Assembly (NCBI GenBank): GCA_027257055.1
Contig: JAPVLO010000019.1
Span: 14,093,001 to 14,157,000, forward strand
Direction: 5' to 3'
Length of the DNA: 64,000 bases
Origin: Cephalopachus bancanus
Lineage: Eukaryota; Chordata; Mammalia; Primates; Tarsiidae
A program made the position numbers and the translations under genes. Every line of letters begins with the position of its first letter. Positions within the stretch are counted from its first letter, which is position 1. Under the pieces are notes generated by a model. The model saw nothing but the letters and a program-made list of their open reading frames with translations. It was not told the origin of the DNA and searched no databases. Positions 50,881-60,731 of this stretch are shown here, in pieces.

Positions 50881-51169
50881 GCCGGGCTCGGTGGCTCAGC
50901 CTGTAATCCCGCGCCTGGGAGGCTGAGGTGAGTGGATTGCCTGAGCCCGCGGGTTCGAGACCCGCCTGGGCAGCGAGACCTCATCTCTACAATAAATCAA
51001 AAAATCAGCCGGGCGTGGTAGCGCGTGCCTGTAATTCCGGCTACTCGGAAGGCTGAGGCGGAAGGATCGCCGGAGCCCAGCAGGTCGAGGCTGCGGTGGC
51101 CGGGAGCGGCCACTGCACTCCAGTCTGGGCGACAGAGTGAGACTCCAACTCAAAAAAAAAAAAAAAAAA
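50881..51169 (+). mobile_element. Youngest-looking Alu-type SINE (near consensus)
   Basis: Starts 'gccgggctcggtggctcagc', with all three linked diagnostic changes ('gggcagcgagacc', 'aaaaaatcagccggg', 'cctgtaattccggctac'), an intact B box and a pure poly-A tail. Target duplication 'gcaagatag' (with A-run) at 50871 and 51170. Confidence 0.96.
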
Positions 51170-51644
51170 GCAAGATAGTCAACCAAAGATGTAATATATT
51201 TTAGGATAATTTGTATTTTAAAAACTTCCACTTAAAATTTTTTAAAAGACAGTATGCAAGTGTATGCCAAAGCAATTCAGAAGTATCTCTTATGAAAAAT
51301 ATAGCTTAATTCTCTTTGAGGCCATACTTTTTTTATTTAGTCTAAGGGTTGATTGTCAGAATCTTGAAATCAGGATTAGTTTGGACTAAATATCTCTGTC
51401 TGCCCCCAAATATTTTTGCTAGTGGAAACAGTAGGTATCGAGCACATAGAAGTTATTTAATTTACTAATTAATTCTCACCAAGAATATATGATAACTTTT
51501 TTAATTTTATCATCAGAAATTATGTACTTCAAGTCTTCGGATAATATTATTTCATTCAACATCATTTCATTATAACATGGATGAGAAAAATAAATTTATT
51601 CCTAGCCAAATTAGGAATAAATTTATCCAAGCCAAAGTCCAGGA

Positions 51645-51905
51645 GTTTGCAAATTCTCCCCATGTCTGCAAGAGTTTTTATCCTAGTACTCTGGTTTTCA
51701 CCGACAGATTAATTTTGGCATGTCTAAAAGGCCCCAGTCTGAGAGAGATTGTGTATGTGTGTATGACTGAGTTCTGCAATGGAATGGCAGCTTGGCCAGG
51801 GCTGCTTGTACCTGGAGTTGCCAGGAAAGCTTCCAACTACTCGTCACCCTTAACCGAAACAAGCAGGTTAGAAAATGAATCAATAAAGGAATACAAATTA
51901 TTATC
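51645..51905 (+). mobile_element. Ancient LINE-tail-like repeat
   Basis: 'catgtctgcaagagtttttatcctagtactctggttttc', 'tgtgtgtatgactgagttctgcaatggaatggcagcttggccagggctgcttgtacc…' and 'aaacaagcaggttagaaaatgaat' parallel the widespread vertebrate phrase 'gcaatggactggcgtcc…ataagcggttagaaaatg'. The 117-codon frame across it is not a gene. Confidence 0.5.
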
Positions 51906-53225
51906 AAACAAAAATGTATCAGGTATATGATAATCCCACAAATGCAAGACAATAAACAATGAGCAATGAGATATGAAAGTGTTCAGGGAGCTGCCATATT
52001 TGTTTATGCTGCATGATGATAAGAGGCACTCCTTACAATTTTCACATTATAAACATATACTCCTTGATTTAACCCACCACCACTATGACCATTATCACTC
52101 ACTGATTCACCAAAAATTGGGTAAATAATTATCTTTCTTGTTCTTAATTCATCTTTTTAAATGTATGTAAAGCTCACATTTAATTCAATGTTTAATAATA
52201 GAAGTGTTTTGCATCTTTGATGTGACTGTTGATCATATAAATTGGATTACTCTTGTCATACTCAACTAAAACAGAGTCAAGAAGTCAGGGAGAAAATGCA
52301 CTCAGAGTATATAACATTGCTCCCAGAATGCAATTCTCCACAAATCTGGCTGCTGAAACTGCCTACTGCAACCTGAAACCAGTTTTATCTAATGACTACT
52401 GAAAGAATCCACTGCGATAAGTCCAGTTTTAACCACCACACTCACTCACCAAATCAGAACTTCTCAGCTCCCCAAAACTTTACTAGTGCCAATAACTTCT
52501 CTCAAAATGGTAGGTAACATTTCCCCCAATCTTCTTTGTTCTTTAGACATACTGAAAACCACTCACTATGTGCATATGCCCCAAACTGCAATTTTTGCCT
52601 CCCAAATACTGTAAGACATTAAATTTGGAGACTCGACTCTACATTTTGACTTTGGCATGAGTTAGAAGTTTGGTGATTTTTTGTGGCCAGAAATATGTCA
52701 TAGGAATTTAACTCTTGTGTATATCAATTAGTGCACAGTAAAATTGGTTTCATTATATGTCATTTCACTTAAAGTTGTGTTTGTAACACAACTATTAGGT
52801 AACATTAAGTGAGAACTTACTGTATTTGTTGCCATAAAAACATATCTATTGATTCCAGACTTTTGATATAGTCAGATATTTCTGACAATTAGCTCATTCT
52901 AAAACTGAAAATTTTCATAAACTGCATTATTAATGTAAGTGATAGCCTGAATGGATTTCTTACTTTTACATATTAAGTTTATGATAGAACTATAATCTCA
53001 CAAATGTTTGATAGATTTAAATTCCTTAATTGTTTTGACCTTGCATTTGTCTGAAAGCCAAACTCTTTAAAATTGACAGACTAAGAGTTCTCTCTACCAC
53101 CTTGTGTTCATAGTTCTCTTATCATTGCAAAAAAGTAGAGAAGTTTGGCAATACTCCAATCAAGAAAGAATGAAAAATGTAAGTGAATATATGATTACTA
53201 ATAGAACTTTTAAAAATGAAGACAG
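51906..53225. other. Unique AT-rich DNA
   Basis: No gene seen. 52270-52620 may be an old LTR (C-rich antisense-like text) but I cannot assign it. Confidence 0.45.
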
Positions 53226-53535
53226 CAGGGTATGGTGGCTCATGCCTGTAATCCCAGCACTTTGCAAAGTGGAGGCAAGAGGATTGCCTGAGACCAGGGT
53301 TTGAGACCAGCCTGGGCAACATGGCAAGATCTCGTTCCTGCAATAAATTAAAAAAATTTGCCTGGGCGTTGTGGCATGCACCTGTCATTCCAGCTACTTG
53401 GAAGGCTGAAGAGGAAGGATTGCCTGGGCCCAAAAGGTAAAGGATGTGGTAGCCACAAGCGTGCCACTGAATTCCAGTCTGGGCATCAGAGTGAGATTCT
53501 GACTCTGACTCAAAAAAAACAAAGAAGAAAAAGGG
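53226..53535 (+). mobile_element. Old Alu-type SINE
   Basis: 'gcagggtatggtggctcatgcctgtaatcccagcactttg…ctgactctgactcaaaaaaaac'. Confidence 0.92.
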
Positions 53536-53804
53536 ATAACTGATGAGTGAAGTTACTCCATATCACCCTGAGAATAATAAATTGGTCTTTAAAAAATATG
53601 ATTTGATAAAAACAAATTATTCTTATTTCTCCATATGTGAATGAATTAACATGTTCACATACCACTTCCATTTAGTAGTATCAAGTAAAATCTCTTTGGG
53701 TATCTAACAGATCATTTCTTCAAATACTGCAAATTTAGCAGATGAAAATTTTTTTCAGACATAGAAATGCCTGTATACAAATATAAGATTTTAAAATATA
53801 GTGA

Positions 53805-54111
53805 AGCCGGGCTCGGTGGCTCAGCCTGTAACCCCGCGCCTTGGGAGGCTGTGAGTGGATTGCCTGAGCCCGCGGGTTCGAGACCTGCCTGGGCAGCGAG
53901 ACCTCATCTCTACAATAAACCAAAAAAAAAAAAATCAGCCGGGCGTGGTAGCACATGCCTGTAATTCCGGCTACTTGGAAAGCTGAGGCGGAAGGATCGC
54001 TGGAGCCCAGCAGGTCGAGGTTGCGGTGGCCGGAAGCGGCCACTGCACTCCAGTCTGGGCGACAGTTTGAGACACAAACTCAAAAAAAATAAATAAATAA
54101 ATTTTAAAAAT
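53805..54111 (+). mobile_element. Young Alu-type SINE
   Basis: Carries the 5-base deletion ('gggcagcgagacc'), 'aaatcagccggg' and 'gtaattccggc'. Target duplication 'aaaatatagtga' at 53793 and 54112. Confidence 0.95.
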
Positions 54112-54123
54112 AAAATATAGTGA

Positions 54124-54861
54124 CTGCCTAGTTTTCTGAAACTTGTAAAACTATTGCTTCAATCACATTTTATATCTCAAATCTGCAAATATTACACCAA
54201 AAAAGTCAGACATATATTCCTATTATATCTCAAAAAAACTTTTTGATTAGATAATAATATTCATTTGGGGCTATCTTTGATCAATGTACTTTCTCTTTAA
54301 ATTTATATGATTTCCTCCATAGTTATAAGTTTAGACACCAGGGTCATTTTGCAAAAGACTTGAAATGTTTGCTTAATGTTTGAATTAGGACATGTACTGT
54401 AACTATGACTGCCAAGCATTAAACCAAAAACAGTTTTTACTCTTTAATTTATAAATAAAAGTAAAAACAAGAGCTATTTTATTCTAAAGATTATTAAAGT
54501 ACTACTGCTAAACCATTTTTTCCTATTTTTCACATTCATAAAACCAAGAAGTGTTAAGCTAAAACATATTCCTCTCTGTCTCTCCCATATACACACCCAA
54601 GTTCACACGCAACTCTTCACATATACATGTTCACATGTAGCATTATTAGTCGTATATCTCAATGTCCAAGAATGGAAGGGGAATAAAAGGAAAGAAAAAG
54701 ATAATAAAGACCTATGCTGAACCCTCTTCCCTTATTCTACACATAAGCACTAATTTATATAAGTAATGAGAGGATGAAATCATAGGAATAACAAGATAGC
54801 ATTAAAGCAACAGTCTTGCCATTCAAAGTGTGCTTCAAGGGCCAGTAACATCAAGTATTAA
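54124..54861. other. Unique AT-rich DNA
   Basis: No gene or repeat recognised. Confidence 0.5.
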
Positions 54862-55440
54862 TGAAAGATGCCAAACTCTGTGAAATATTTAAGATTTATT
54901 CTGAGCCAAACGTGAGTGACCTAGGCTTGTGGCACCATCCCAAGAGGTCCTAAGAACATGTGCCCAAGGTGGTTGAATTGTAGTTGGTTATATACAATTT
55001 TAGGGGACAAAAGTTACAAAAACCATAAATCAATACATGTGAGATTCACATTTGTTCAGCCAGGAAGGTAGGACATCTCTACACGAGGACCTGTAGGTCA
55101 TGGAAGGATTCAAAGATTTCCTGATTGGCAATTGGTACCAAGAGTTAGACTTTAAGGAATTTTGAAATCAATAAAAGTAATGCTGAGTTGAATAAGGAAT
55201 AGTTTGAGGAAGTCAAATGTTTTAATATATAGACGAAACTTCATAGATACTATCCCTAACAGAGACTAGATGGTAAGTCTCTAGCTCCTCTGGGGATCCC
55301 CAGGAAGGGGATTCTATACAGATGCAAATTTCCCCAAGAGATGGCTTTGCAGCACCATAAAATATTTTTGATTCCCTCCTTTATCTGTCATGTGACATTA
55401 TGCCAGAGTCAGCTTGGAAAGTAAGTCACATTATATAGGG
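54862..55440 (-). mobile_element. Probable ERV LTR
   Basis: 'ccaaactctgtgaaatatttaagatttattctgagccaaacgtgagtgacc', 'gaggtcctaagaacatgtgcccaaggtgg', 'gattggcaattggtaccaagagttag' resemble an antisense ERV1-type LTR, with AATAAA on the minus strand near 54894. Family not assigned. Confidence 0.5.
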
Positions 55441-55499
55441 TTAATAAAAATTCAATTGATGAGACTGTAGGGCATGATTCTCCAGGCTCTTTACTTCAG

Positions 55500-55647
55500 A
55501 ATTTGGCAACAGAGAAAGAAAAAGGTCAGTTTAGTCCTCACAAGCATCATCTAGGATAATGTAGAAATGCAAAATCCCAGAACTACAATTTAGCAGATCC
55601 ATTCTCTAAAAAGATCTCCCAGGTAATTTCTGAGTACATTAACATTT
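55500..55647. mobile_element. MER5A-like hAT fragment, cut by an Alu
   Basis: 'catcatctaggataatgtagaaatgcaaaatcccagaac' and 'gatctcccaggtaatttctgagtacattaa' match MER5A. The expected terminal 'tttgagaaacact' lies after the Alu at 55880. Confidence 0.65.
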
Positions 55648-55880
55648 GCGGGTTCGAGACCTGCCTGGGCAACTTGGCAAGACCTCGTCTCTACAATAAA
55701 TCAAAAAAAAACTAGCCGGGCGTGGTAGCTCGCGTCTGTAGTTCCAGCTACCTGGAAGGCTGAGGCGAGAGGATCACCGGAGCCCAGCAGGTCGAGGTTG
55801 CGCTGGCCGGGAACGGCCACTGCTCCCCAGTCTGGGCGACAGAGTGAAACTCCAACACAAAAAGAAAAAAAAAAATTTTG
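55648..55880 (+). mobile_element. 5'-truncated Alu-type SINE inside MER5A
   Basis: Begins at the B box ('gcgggttcgagacctgcctgggcaacttgg') and runs to an A-rich tail. Longer-linker form. Confidence 0.93.
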
Positions 55881-56040
55881 AGAAACACTCCTCTAGACTA
55901 GCAGTTCTCAAAGTGTGGTCAATATCTCCTGAGAAGCTGTTAGAAATACAAATTTTCGGACTCCCCCCCAACCTCCCACATATCAGAAACTTTGAGAGTA
56001 GAACTCAGCAATCACTGTGGTTGGTAAAAGGTAGCAGCTA
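55881..56040. mobile_element. MER5A-like hAT element (second copy)
   Basis: 'gcagttctcaaagtgtggtc', 'gctgttagaaatacaaattttcggactcc', 'agaaactttgagagtagaactcagcaatcactg' match MER5A. It starts just past the end of the first copy. Confidence 0.8.
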
Positions 56041-56149
56041 TTCTCATTATCATTACCAAACCCCCAATTATGATTGCTACTTCTGAGGGTGGTGGCACTG
56101 ACAACTGATGGGTTGCAACAATAAAACCTCAAAAGAACCTTTATGAATC

Positions 56150-56935
56150 TACAACATTTATATCTGCTTAGTTTTCTAAACTTATCTGTGTCACTCTCCT
56201 AATTGCTCACTGTTTTCCCTCCACATAGCTATTTTTTACCCTAGGGACCCCAGACTTACGGTTTCCTCTCCATAGAAGGCTCTCACCACCCACTCTTGAC
56301 CTGACTAGGCCCTTATTATTCTTTGGTTTTTGTTTTTGTTTTTTTTTTTTTGAGTTGGAGTCTCACTCTGTCGCCCAGACTAGAGTGCAGTGGCCACTCC
56401 CGGCCACCGCAGCCTTGCCTGCTGGGCTCCGGCAAACCTTCCGCCTCAGCCTTCTGAGTAGCTGGAATTACAGGCATGCACTACCACGCCCAGCTGATTT
56501 TTTGATTTATTGTAGAGATGAGGTCTCGCTGCCCAGGCGGGTCTCGAACCCGCGGGCTCAGGCAATCCACTCACCTCAGCCTCCCAAAGGCGCGGGATTA
56601 CAGGCTGAGCCACCAAGCCCGGCTGCCCTTATTATTCTTTAGGGCCCATCAGCAATGTCAGCTCCTTAGAGAAGCCTCTCTGACCAATCCTAAATTTGTT
56701 CTCTCGTTTTTTCTGTGTCTGAACCTTGTTTTCTTCATAGAACACATCACAATTTACAATTAAGGTAGTTGTTAAGTTTACATGTTTACTATGTGTCTTT
56801 CCTACCAGACATTAAGCTCCACAATGCAGGGCCTGCCTCTGTCTTGACCACCACATTTTCCTTAGTGCCTAAAACAGCATCTGGTATATAATCTTTAGTG
56901 AATGTTTGCTGAATAAATGACTAAACAGGAGATAT
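56150..56935 (+). mobile_element. L2 LINE 3' end, split by an Alu
   Basis: After the Alu: 'ttagagaagcctctctgaccaatcc', 'ttcttcatagaacacatcacaatttac', 'ttaagctccacaatgcagggcctgcctctgtcttg', 'gtgaatgtttgctgaataaatgac', which is the canonical L2 terminus. Confidence 0.9.
56325..56624 (-). mobile_element. Young Alu-type SINE inside L2
   Basis: Antisense, with all three diagnostic changes ('cgctgcccaggcgggtctcg', 'ctgattttttgattt', 'ggaattacagg'). Target duplication 'gcccttattattcttt' at 56309 and 56625. Confidence 0.96.
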
Positions 56936-57369
56936 AATGGAAAGCATACCAAACTCAGATAGGTAGATGGGGCCTTACCATTGGCACAAAGGCTAATTTT
57001 TTCTGTGTTCATACTGGGTGAAAGAAATGATCTTTGCCACAATGAATCAAGAAAATAGGTAAATATAAGCTGGCTATAATATTTGATCATTTTCAACATT
57101 AGAAGTTCTCTAAATACCAAAGTCTTTATCTAGGCACTTAGAATGTTGTCATATTTTAAATATGTTATGGAGGTAGAATCATTTTTATCTGAAAAGCAAC
57201 GCAACCAAACATAAAATAAAATGTTTAATTCCCTTTTGAATGTGTGTTGAATTCAGTACAAATCAATGGAGCATTTTTCTAGGCCAACAGGAACTAATGT
57301 TACATTTAGAAGGCAATTGACTGCATAAAAATATAATCTACACTATATTTTTAAAAATAAATTCAAGAT

Positions 57370-57375
57370 TTTATT
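57370..57375 (-). terminator. FGF20: Candidate FGF20 polyadenylation signal
   Basis: AATAAA on the minus strand within 'AGAATAAAATCTTG', about 740 nt past the stop codon. Cleavage would fall roughly at 57345-57360. The following DNA is A/T-rich rather than clearly GU-rich, so the call is moderate. Confidence 0.45.
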
Positions 57376-57510
57376 CTATGGTTAAGGCGGTGTAATAATG
57401 TCTTTTTTACAGCCCAGGACACCACAATAAAGTAATGGCACAATAAAGGAACTTTTGATGTTTTTTTTACTCTTTGTATTATCTTCATATCCCAGTAAAA
57501 AATAAACTCT

Positions 57511-57540
57511 TTAATAAATAAATATATATAATAAATATTT
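57511..57540 (-). promoter_or_regulatory. FGF20: AU-rich element in FGF20 3' UTR
   Basis: On the mRNA strand this reads AATATTTATTATATATATTT then ATTTATTAA. It has three AUUUA pentamers, two of them overlapping inside the nonamer UUAUUUAUU (plus-strand AATAAATAA, 57513-57521). Such elements recruit mRNA-decay or stabilising proteins in growth-factor transcripts. Its function here is inferred from the motif only. Confidence 0.5.
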
Positions 57541-58111
57541 TCAAATTGAAAATTTATAAATAGGTCCATTATTTTAAAAAAATGTTCCGTCTTGGTGTGG
57601 CATGTGTCATAGTCCACATTTTGCCCAGGTTTTTTGGTTTTTTGTTTTTGTTTTTTTACATATAATGCCATAACTTGGGAAATTCTACAAGGTTCTCAGA
57701 ATTTATGTAGCAATAATCTTGGCCAAGTATGTCAATCCATTTCTTCAACATGAAGTATCTATTTTTAATGTAACTTTTAAAGTAAACATAATCCAGAGAA
57801 GTTAGGCACCAGCAGCAAACTTGGAGGGTTCTTGTTATTTGCAGATTAACAAATTTTCAGCTTCAATCTACAGATGAGGACTCAGCCAATGTACCTAAGG
57901 GAACATAATCCACTTATAAAGAGTGATCTTGATCTACTTCAAGTCCAATTTCTTTTGTTTTTGTATCAGTAGTCTTCCCAAATCTGATATCCCAGTAGAA
58001 AGTAGATTCTGCAGTATTATGGATATCTTCTTGAGTTATTATTTTATGATGGGAACTGTGATCAGAAGGAATGGATGAAGTCCGGTTCTTCTATAAAGTC
58101 ATTATCACACT

Positions 58112-58357
58112 TCAAGTGTACATCAGTAGATCCTTGTACAATTCTGGGACCCTTTCTGGATCCACAGGTCTGGGTAAGAAATGTGTAAATTTCTGATGTC
58201 TTTTGGACCTGGCGCCATCTCTTGGAGTTCCATCTTTGTTAAGTGCCACAAAATACCTGCGGCCAGTATCTCCATGTTTATATATGTTGGATGAATAGGT
58301 ATTATACCAATTCTCTTCAAATTGCTCCCTAAAGATGCATTCAGAAGTCAGTTTCTC
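58112..58357 (-). CDS. FGF20: FGF20 coding exon 3 (terminal coding exon)
   Basis: This exon encodes the last 81 residues and stop of fibroblast growth factor 20, a secreted FGF9/16/20-subfamily ligand that signals through FGF receptors with heparan sulfate; the family acts in dopaminergic neurons, cochlea, hair placodes and kidney progenitors. Read on the minus strand, a pyrimidine-rich acceptor ending 'tctctcttttag' precedes GAG-AAA in phase 0. The frame opens [12 protein letters not shown], passes through [20 protein letters not shown] and the basic [20 protein letters not shown], and ends KDLLMYT then TGA at 58114-58112. FGF9 and FGF16 differ here: 'TSECIFREQ', '[10 protein letters not shown]', 'DGARSKRHQ' and the LLMYT tail point to FGF20. 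The FGF family signature (G-x-L-x-G-x6-E-C-x-F-x-E-x6-Y) spans the exon 2/3 junction. If the protein has the usual 211 residues, this is residues 131-211, the second half of the beta-trefoil, with basic residues likely to bind heparin. No frameshift or premature stop is seen. Confidence 0.97.
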
Positions 58358-59379
58358 CTAAAAGAGAGAAGATAACTACCATTAAAAAAATTGCCTTTGA
58401 TATAATTTCCTCACTAGTTTCAACTCTATATTTTTATTTACTTGCTGATAACTATATTCTTGTCAAAGAAGGAAAAAGGTTAAATTGTTTTTGCTCTGTT
58501 TAGTTTTAGTTCAAACAGTATCTATAATTCTTCCTCGTAGATGACTTAATCCAGCAGTAAAGTACAAAGAATTTTAAGTCAAATGTCAATTCCCAATTTT
58601 ATTTTCAATACTTAATAAAGATTCTGAATTTTCTTAGGCTATATGCTATCCTGATCTTACCACCATCACCACTAAGCAGGCCCATAGTTTATCTTGTTCC
58701 ATCATTAGATGCCAAGATTCAACATATTAAGCCTTTACTATCATCTTGGAAAATCTCAAAATCTTGCTAAGATCCAAATTCTGAATTCAAGATTATTACT
58801 CCAAATCATATACCTTCTATTTATGAATTAATTCACTGTGTTGTGATACATTCCCCTAACTTTTATCTGGATCTCTTACTATTAAGGTAAATATGGTAAA
58901 AGCTCTCTGATTTCTCATGTTTTCAAAATGGACTGTATGCTATCCTAAAGGATATACTACATTTGCTTCTTTAATTCAATACATTATGAAGATTATATGC
59001 ATGGCTTTTTTCTATTATAATTCTATTGTAATTCTATTCTTATGGTTATTACACATTGCATGTCATTTCTTTGTAGTGACAGAAAACCTGAAAAGAACAA
59101 GTTTCACCCTCACAAAGAACTGATATTAGTGTATTTACTGAAATGTCATAAGCAAATTTTCTCAGTGTATATTAAGATTCAAGCAGAATATGGTGATCTC
59201 GATTGAGTTAATTCCATCTACTAAATCATAAAATTTAAATTTTCTATGGAAATAGTTACAAAATATTCAAATTTAAGGAGGGATTTCATATGAGAAGAAT
59301 GGAGATTGGCACACACTTGCACCTTATCAATTTTTTAAAAGTATATAAGCCACTGTGAACAAATGAAAAATGTTAGCAG

Positions 59380-59687
59380 GCTGGGCACGGTCGCTCATCC
59401 TGTAACCACAGCATGTAGGGAGGCCAAGGCGAGGGGATTGTCTGAGTCCAGGAGTTTGAGACCAGCCTGGACAACTTGGTGAGACCTCATCTCTAAAATA
59501 AATCACAGAAAAACTAGCCAGGCATAGTGGCATGTATCTGTAGTTCCAGCTACTTGGAAGGTTGAGGCGGAAGGCTCACCTAAGCCCAGCAGGTCGAGGC
59601 TGCAGTAGCCATGAGCATGCCACAGCACTCCAGCCTGTGTGACAAGAGTAAGACTTCAACTAAAAAAAAAAAAAAAAAGAAAGAAAG
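59380..59687 (+). mobile_element. Alu-type SINE in FGF20 intron 2
   Basis: 'ggctgggcacggtcgctcatcctgtaacc…' with the longer linker and a poly-A tail. Target duplication 'aaaatgttagcag' and 'aaaattttagcag'. It lies in the orientation opposite to the gene. Confidence 0.94.
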
Positions 59688-60336
59688 AAAAATTTTAGCA
59701 GTGAAAGAAAAAAATCTATATTACATAGCAGAGTGAGTTTTATATTGTCTTATTACTCTAATTCTTGTGTTGTTCTACATCTTTGTTCTTAAAAAAAATT
59801 ATACCGATGAAATATTAACCTGAAAAGTATAATTTAAACTTCCTACTTAAACATTTATTGTAGACTCACAAATGTTCACTTTTACTTAGTGGCAAGTTAA
59901 AAATTGCCCAATACAACTTTGAGTGGGCCCAAGGCTACTATAATTATCAAGACTACAGGCATGGTAGAACTAGTGTAGTTGTCATTGTCTGTTGTTGCTG
60001 GAAGTATCCGAAGATTTCATTCACTCATTTCCTACATGCAAAGGTCAGCAAGTAAGTGATATTTCATATTAGCTATGGGAGATGATAATGGGTAGAGAAA
60101 ATTTACATTAAATAAATGTAAAGGTCAAAGGCTCTAACACTGCATGAAAAAAATATTCACCCATTTTTCTGTCTCTGGTAGAAATGACCAAAATATGGAG
60201 GAAACTAGAAAGATACCGGATAATAAGTAGGAAGAGCTGGAGGCAAGAAAAAAAAAAATACCCAAGTTACAATAATGCCCAGACACATGGAAATTTAGCA
60301 AGATATAGATTTCTAATTTCTACATAAGTATTTTCT

Positions 60337-60605
60337 TTAAGAAAATTTTTTTATTATAAAGATATGGGGTACAATTCAGGGTTATACAAATGTTGATTAT
60401 GCAGGTACCCTTGTTGACAAGGTACACCCCTCCCTCCCCTAGCAGTTTCCCTCAACTGCCAATCCCACTACGGCTCCCCTGACAGTTTCCCACTACCGCC
60501 AATCCCATTTTTATAGTATTATAATTGCTCAAGTTCCACTTATGAGTGAGAACATATGGTGCTCTGTTCTATGTTTCTGTAATAGATCACTGAGTATGAT
60601 CGACC
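60337..60605 (-). mobile_element. Young L1 3'-end insertion in FGF20 intron 2
   Basis: 269 bp of lineage-specific L1 3' UTR in the same orientation as FGF20, bounded by a perfect 24-bp target duplication at 60313-60336 and 60606-60629. Confidence 0.94.
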
Positions 60606-60731
60606 CTAATTTCTACATAAGTATTTTCTACATACTTCTTCCGACAGACATTATTGGTAGGCATTTTAACTACAAAATTGATAGTTATAATTTCAAGAGT
60701 TAAAATACTATAAAAAAATAATAATACGTAC

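Larger units (their letters stand above)
57350..58111 (-). other. FGF20: FGF20 3' untranslated region (inferred extent)
   Basis: This is the DNA downstream of the TGA on the minus strand, up to the first well-placed AATAAA (plus-strand TTTATT at 57370-57375). It carries no recognisable transposable element, unlike the flanking DNA, which supports constraint as a UTR. It contains an AU-rich element (57511-57540), an A-rich stretch (plus-strand T-rich 57630-57658), and a near-match to a miR-433 target 60-70 nt after the stop. The 3' end is inferred from the signal only; I cannot see a transcript. Confidence 0.6.
58358..60731 (-). other. FGF20: FGF20 intron 2
   Basis: Complete 2.37-kb phase-0 intron, with donor GTACGT at its right end and a CTCTTTTAG acceptor at its left end on the minus strand. 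It holds an Alu (59380-59687) in the orientation opposite to the gene and a young 3'-end L1 (60337-60605) in the same orientation as the gene. The rest shows no recognisable element. Confidence 0.9.

Noticed and set aside
51577..51930. 117-codon open frame
   Set aside because: Overlaps an ancient repeat and shows no conserved domain or splice context.
57363..57671. 102-codon minus-strand frame as a separate gene
   Set aside because: It falls in the FGF20 3' UTR and is AT-rich chance coding.
58123..58320. 65-codon minus-strand frame
   Set aside because: Out-of-frame shadow of FGF20 exon 3.
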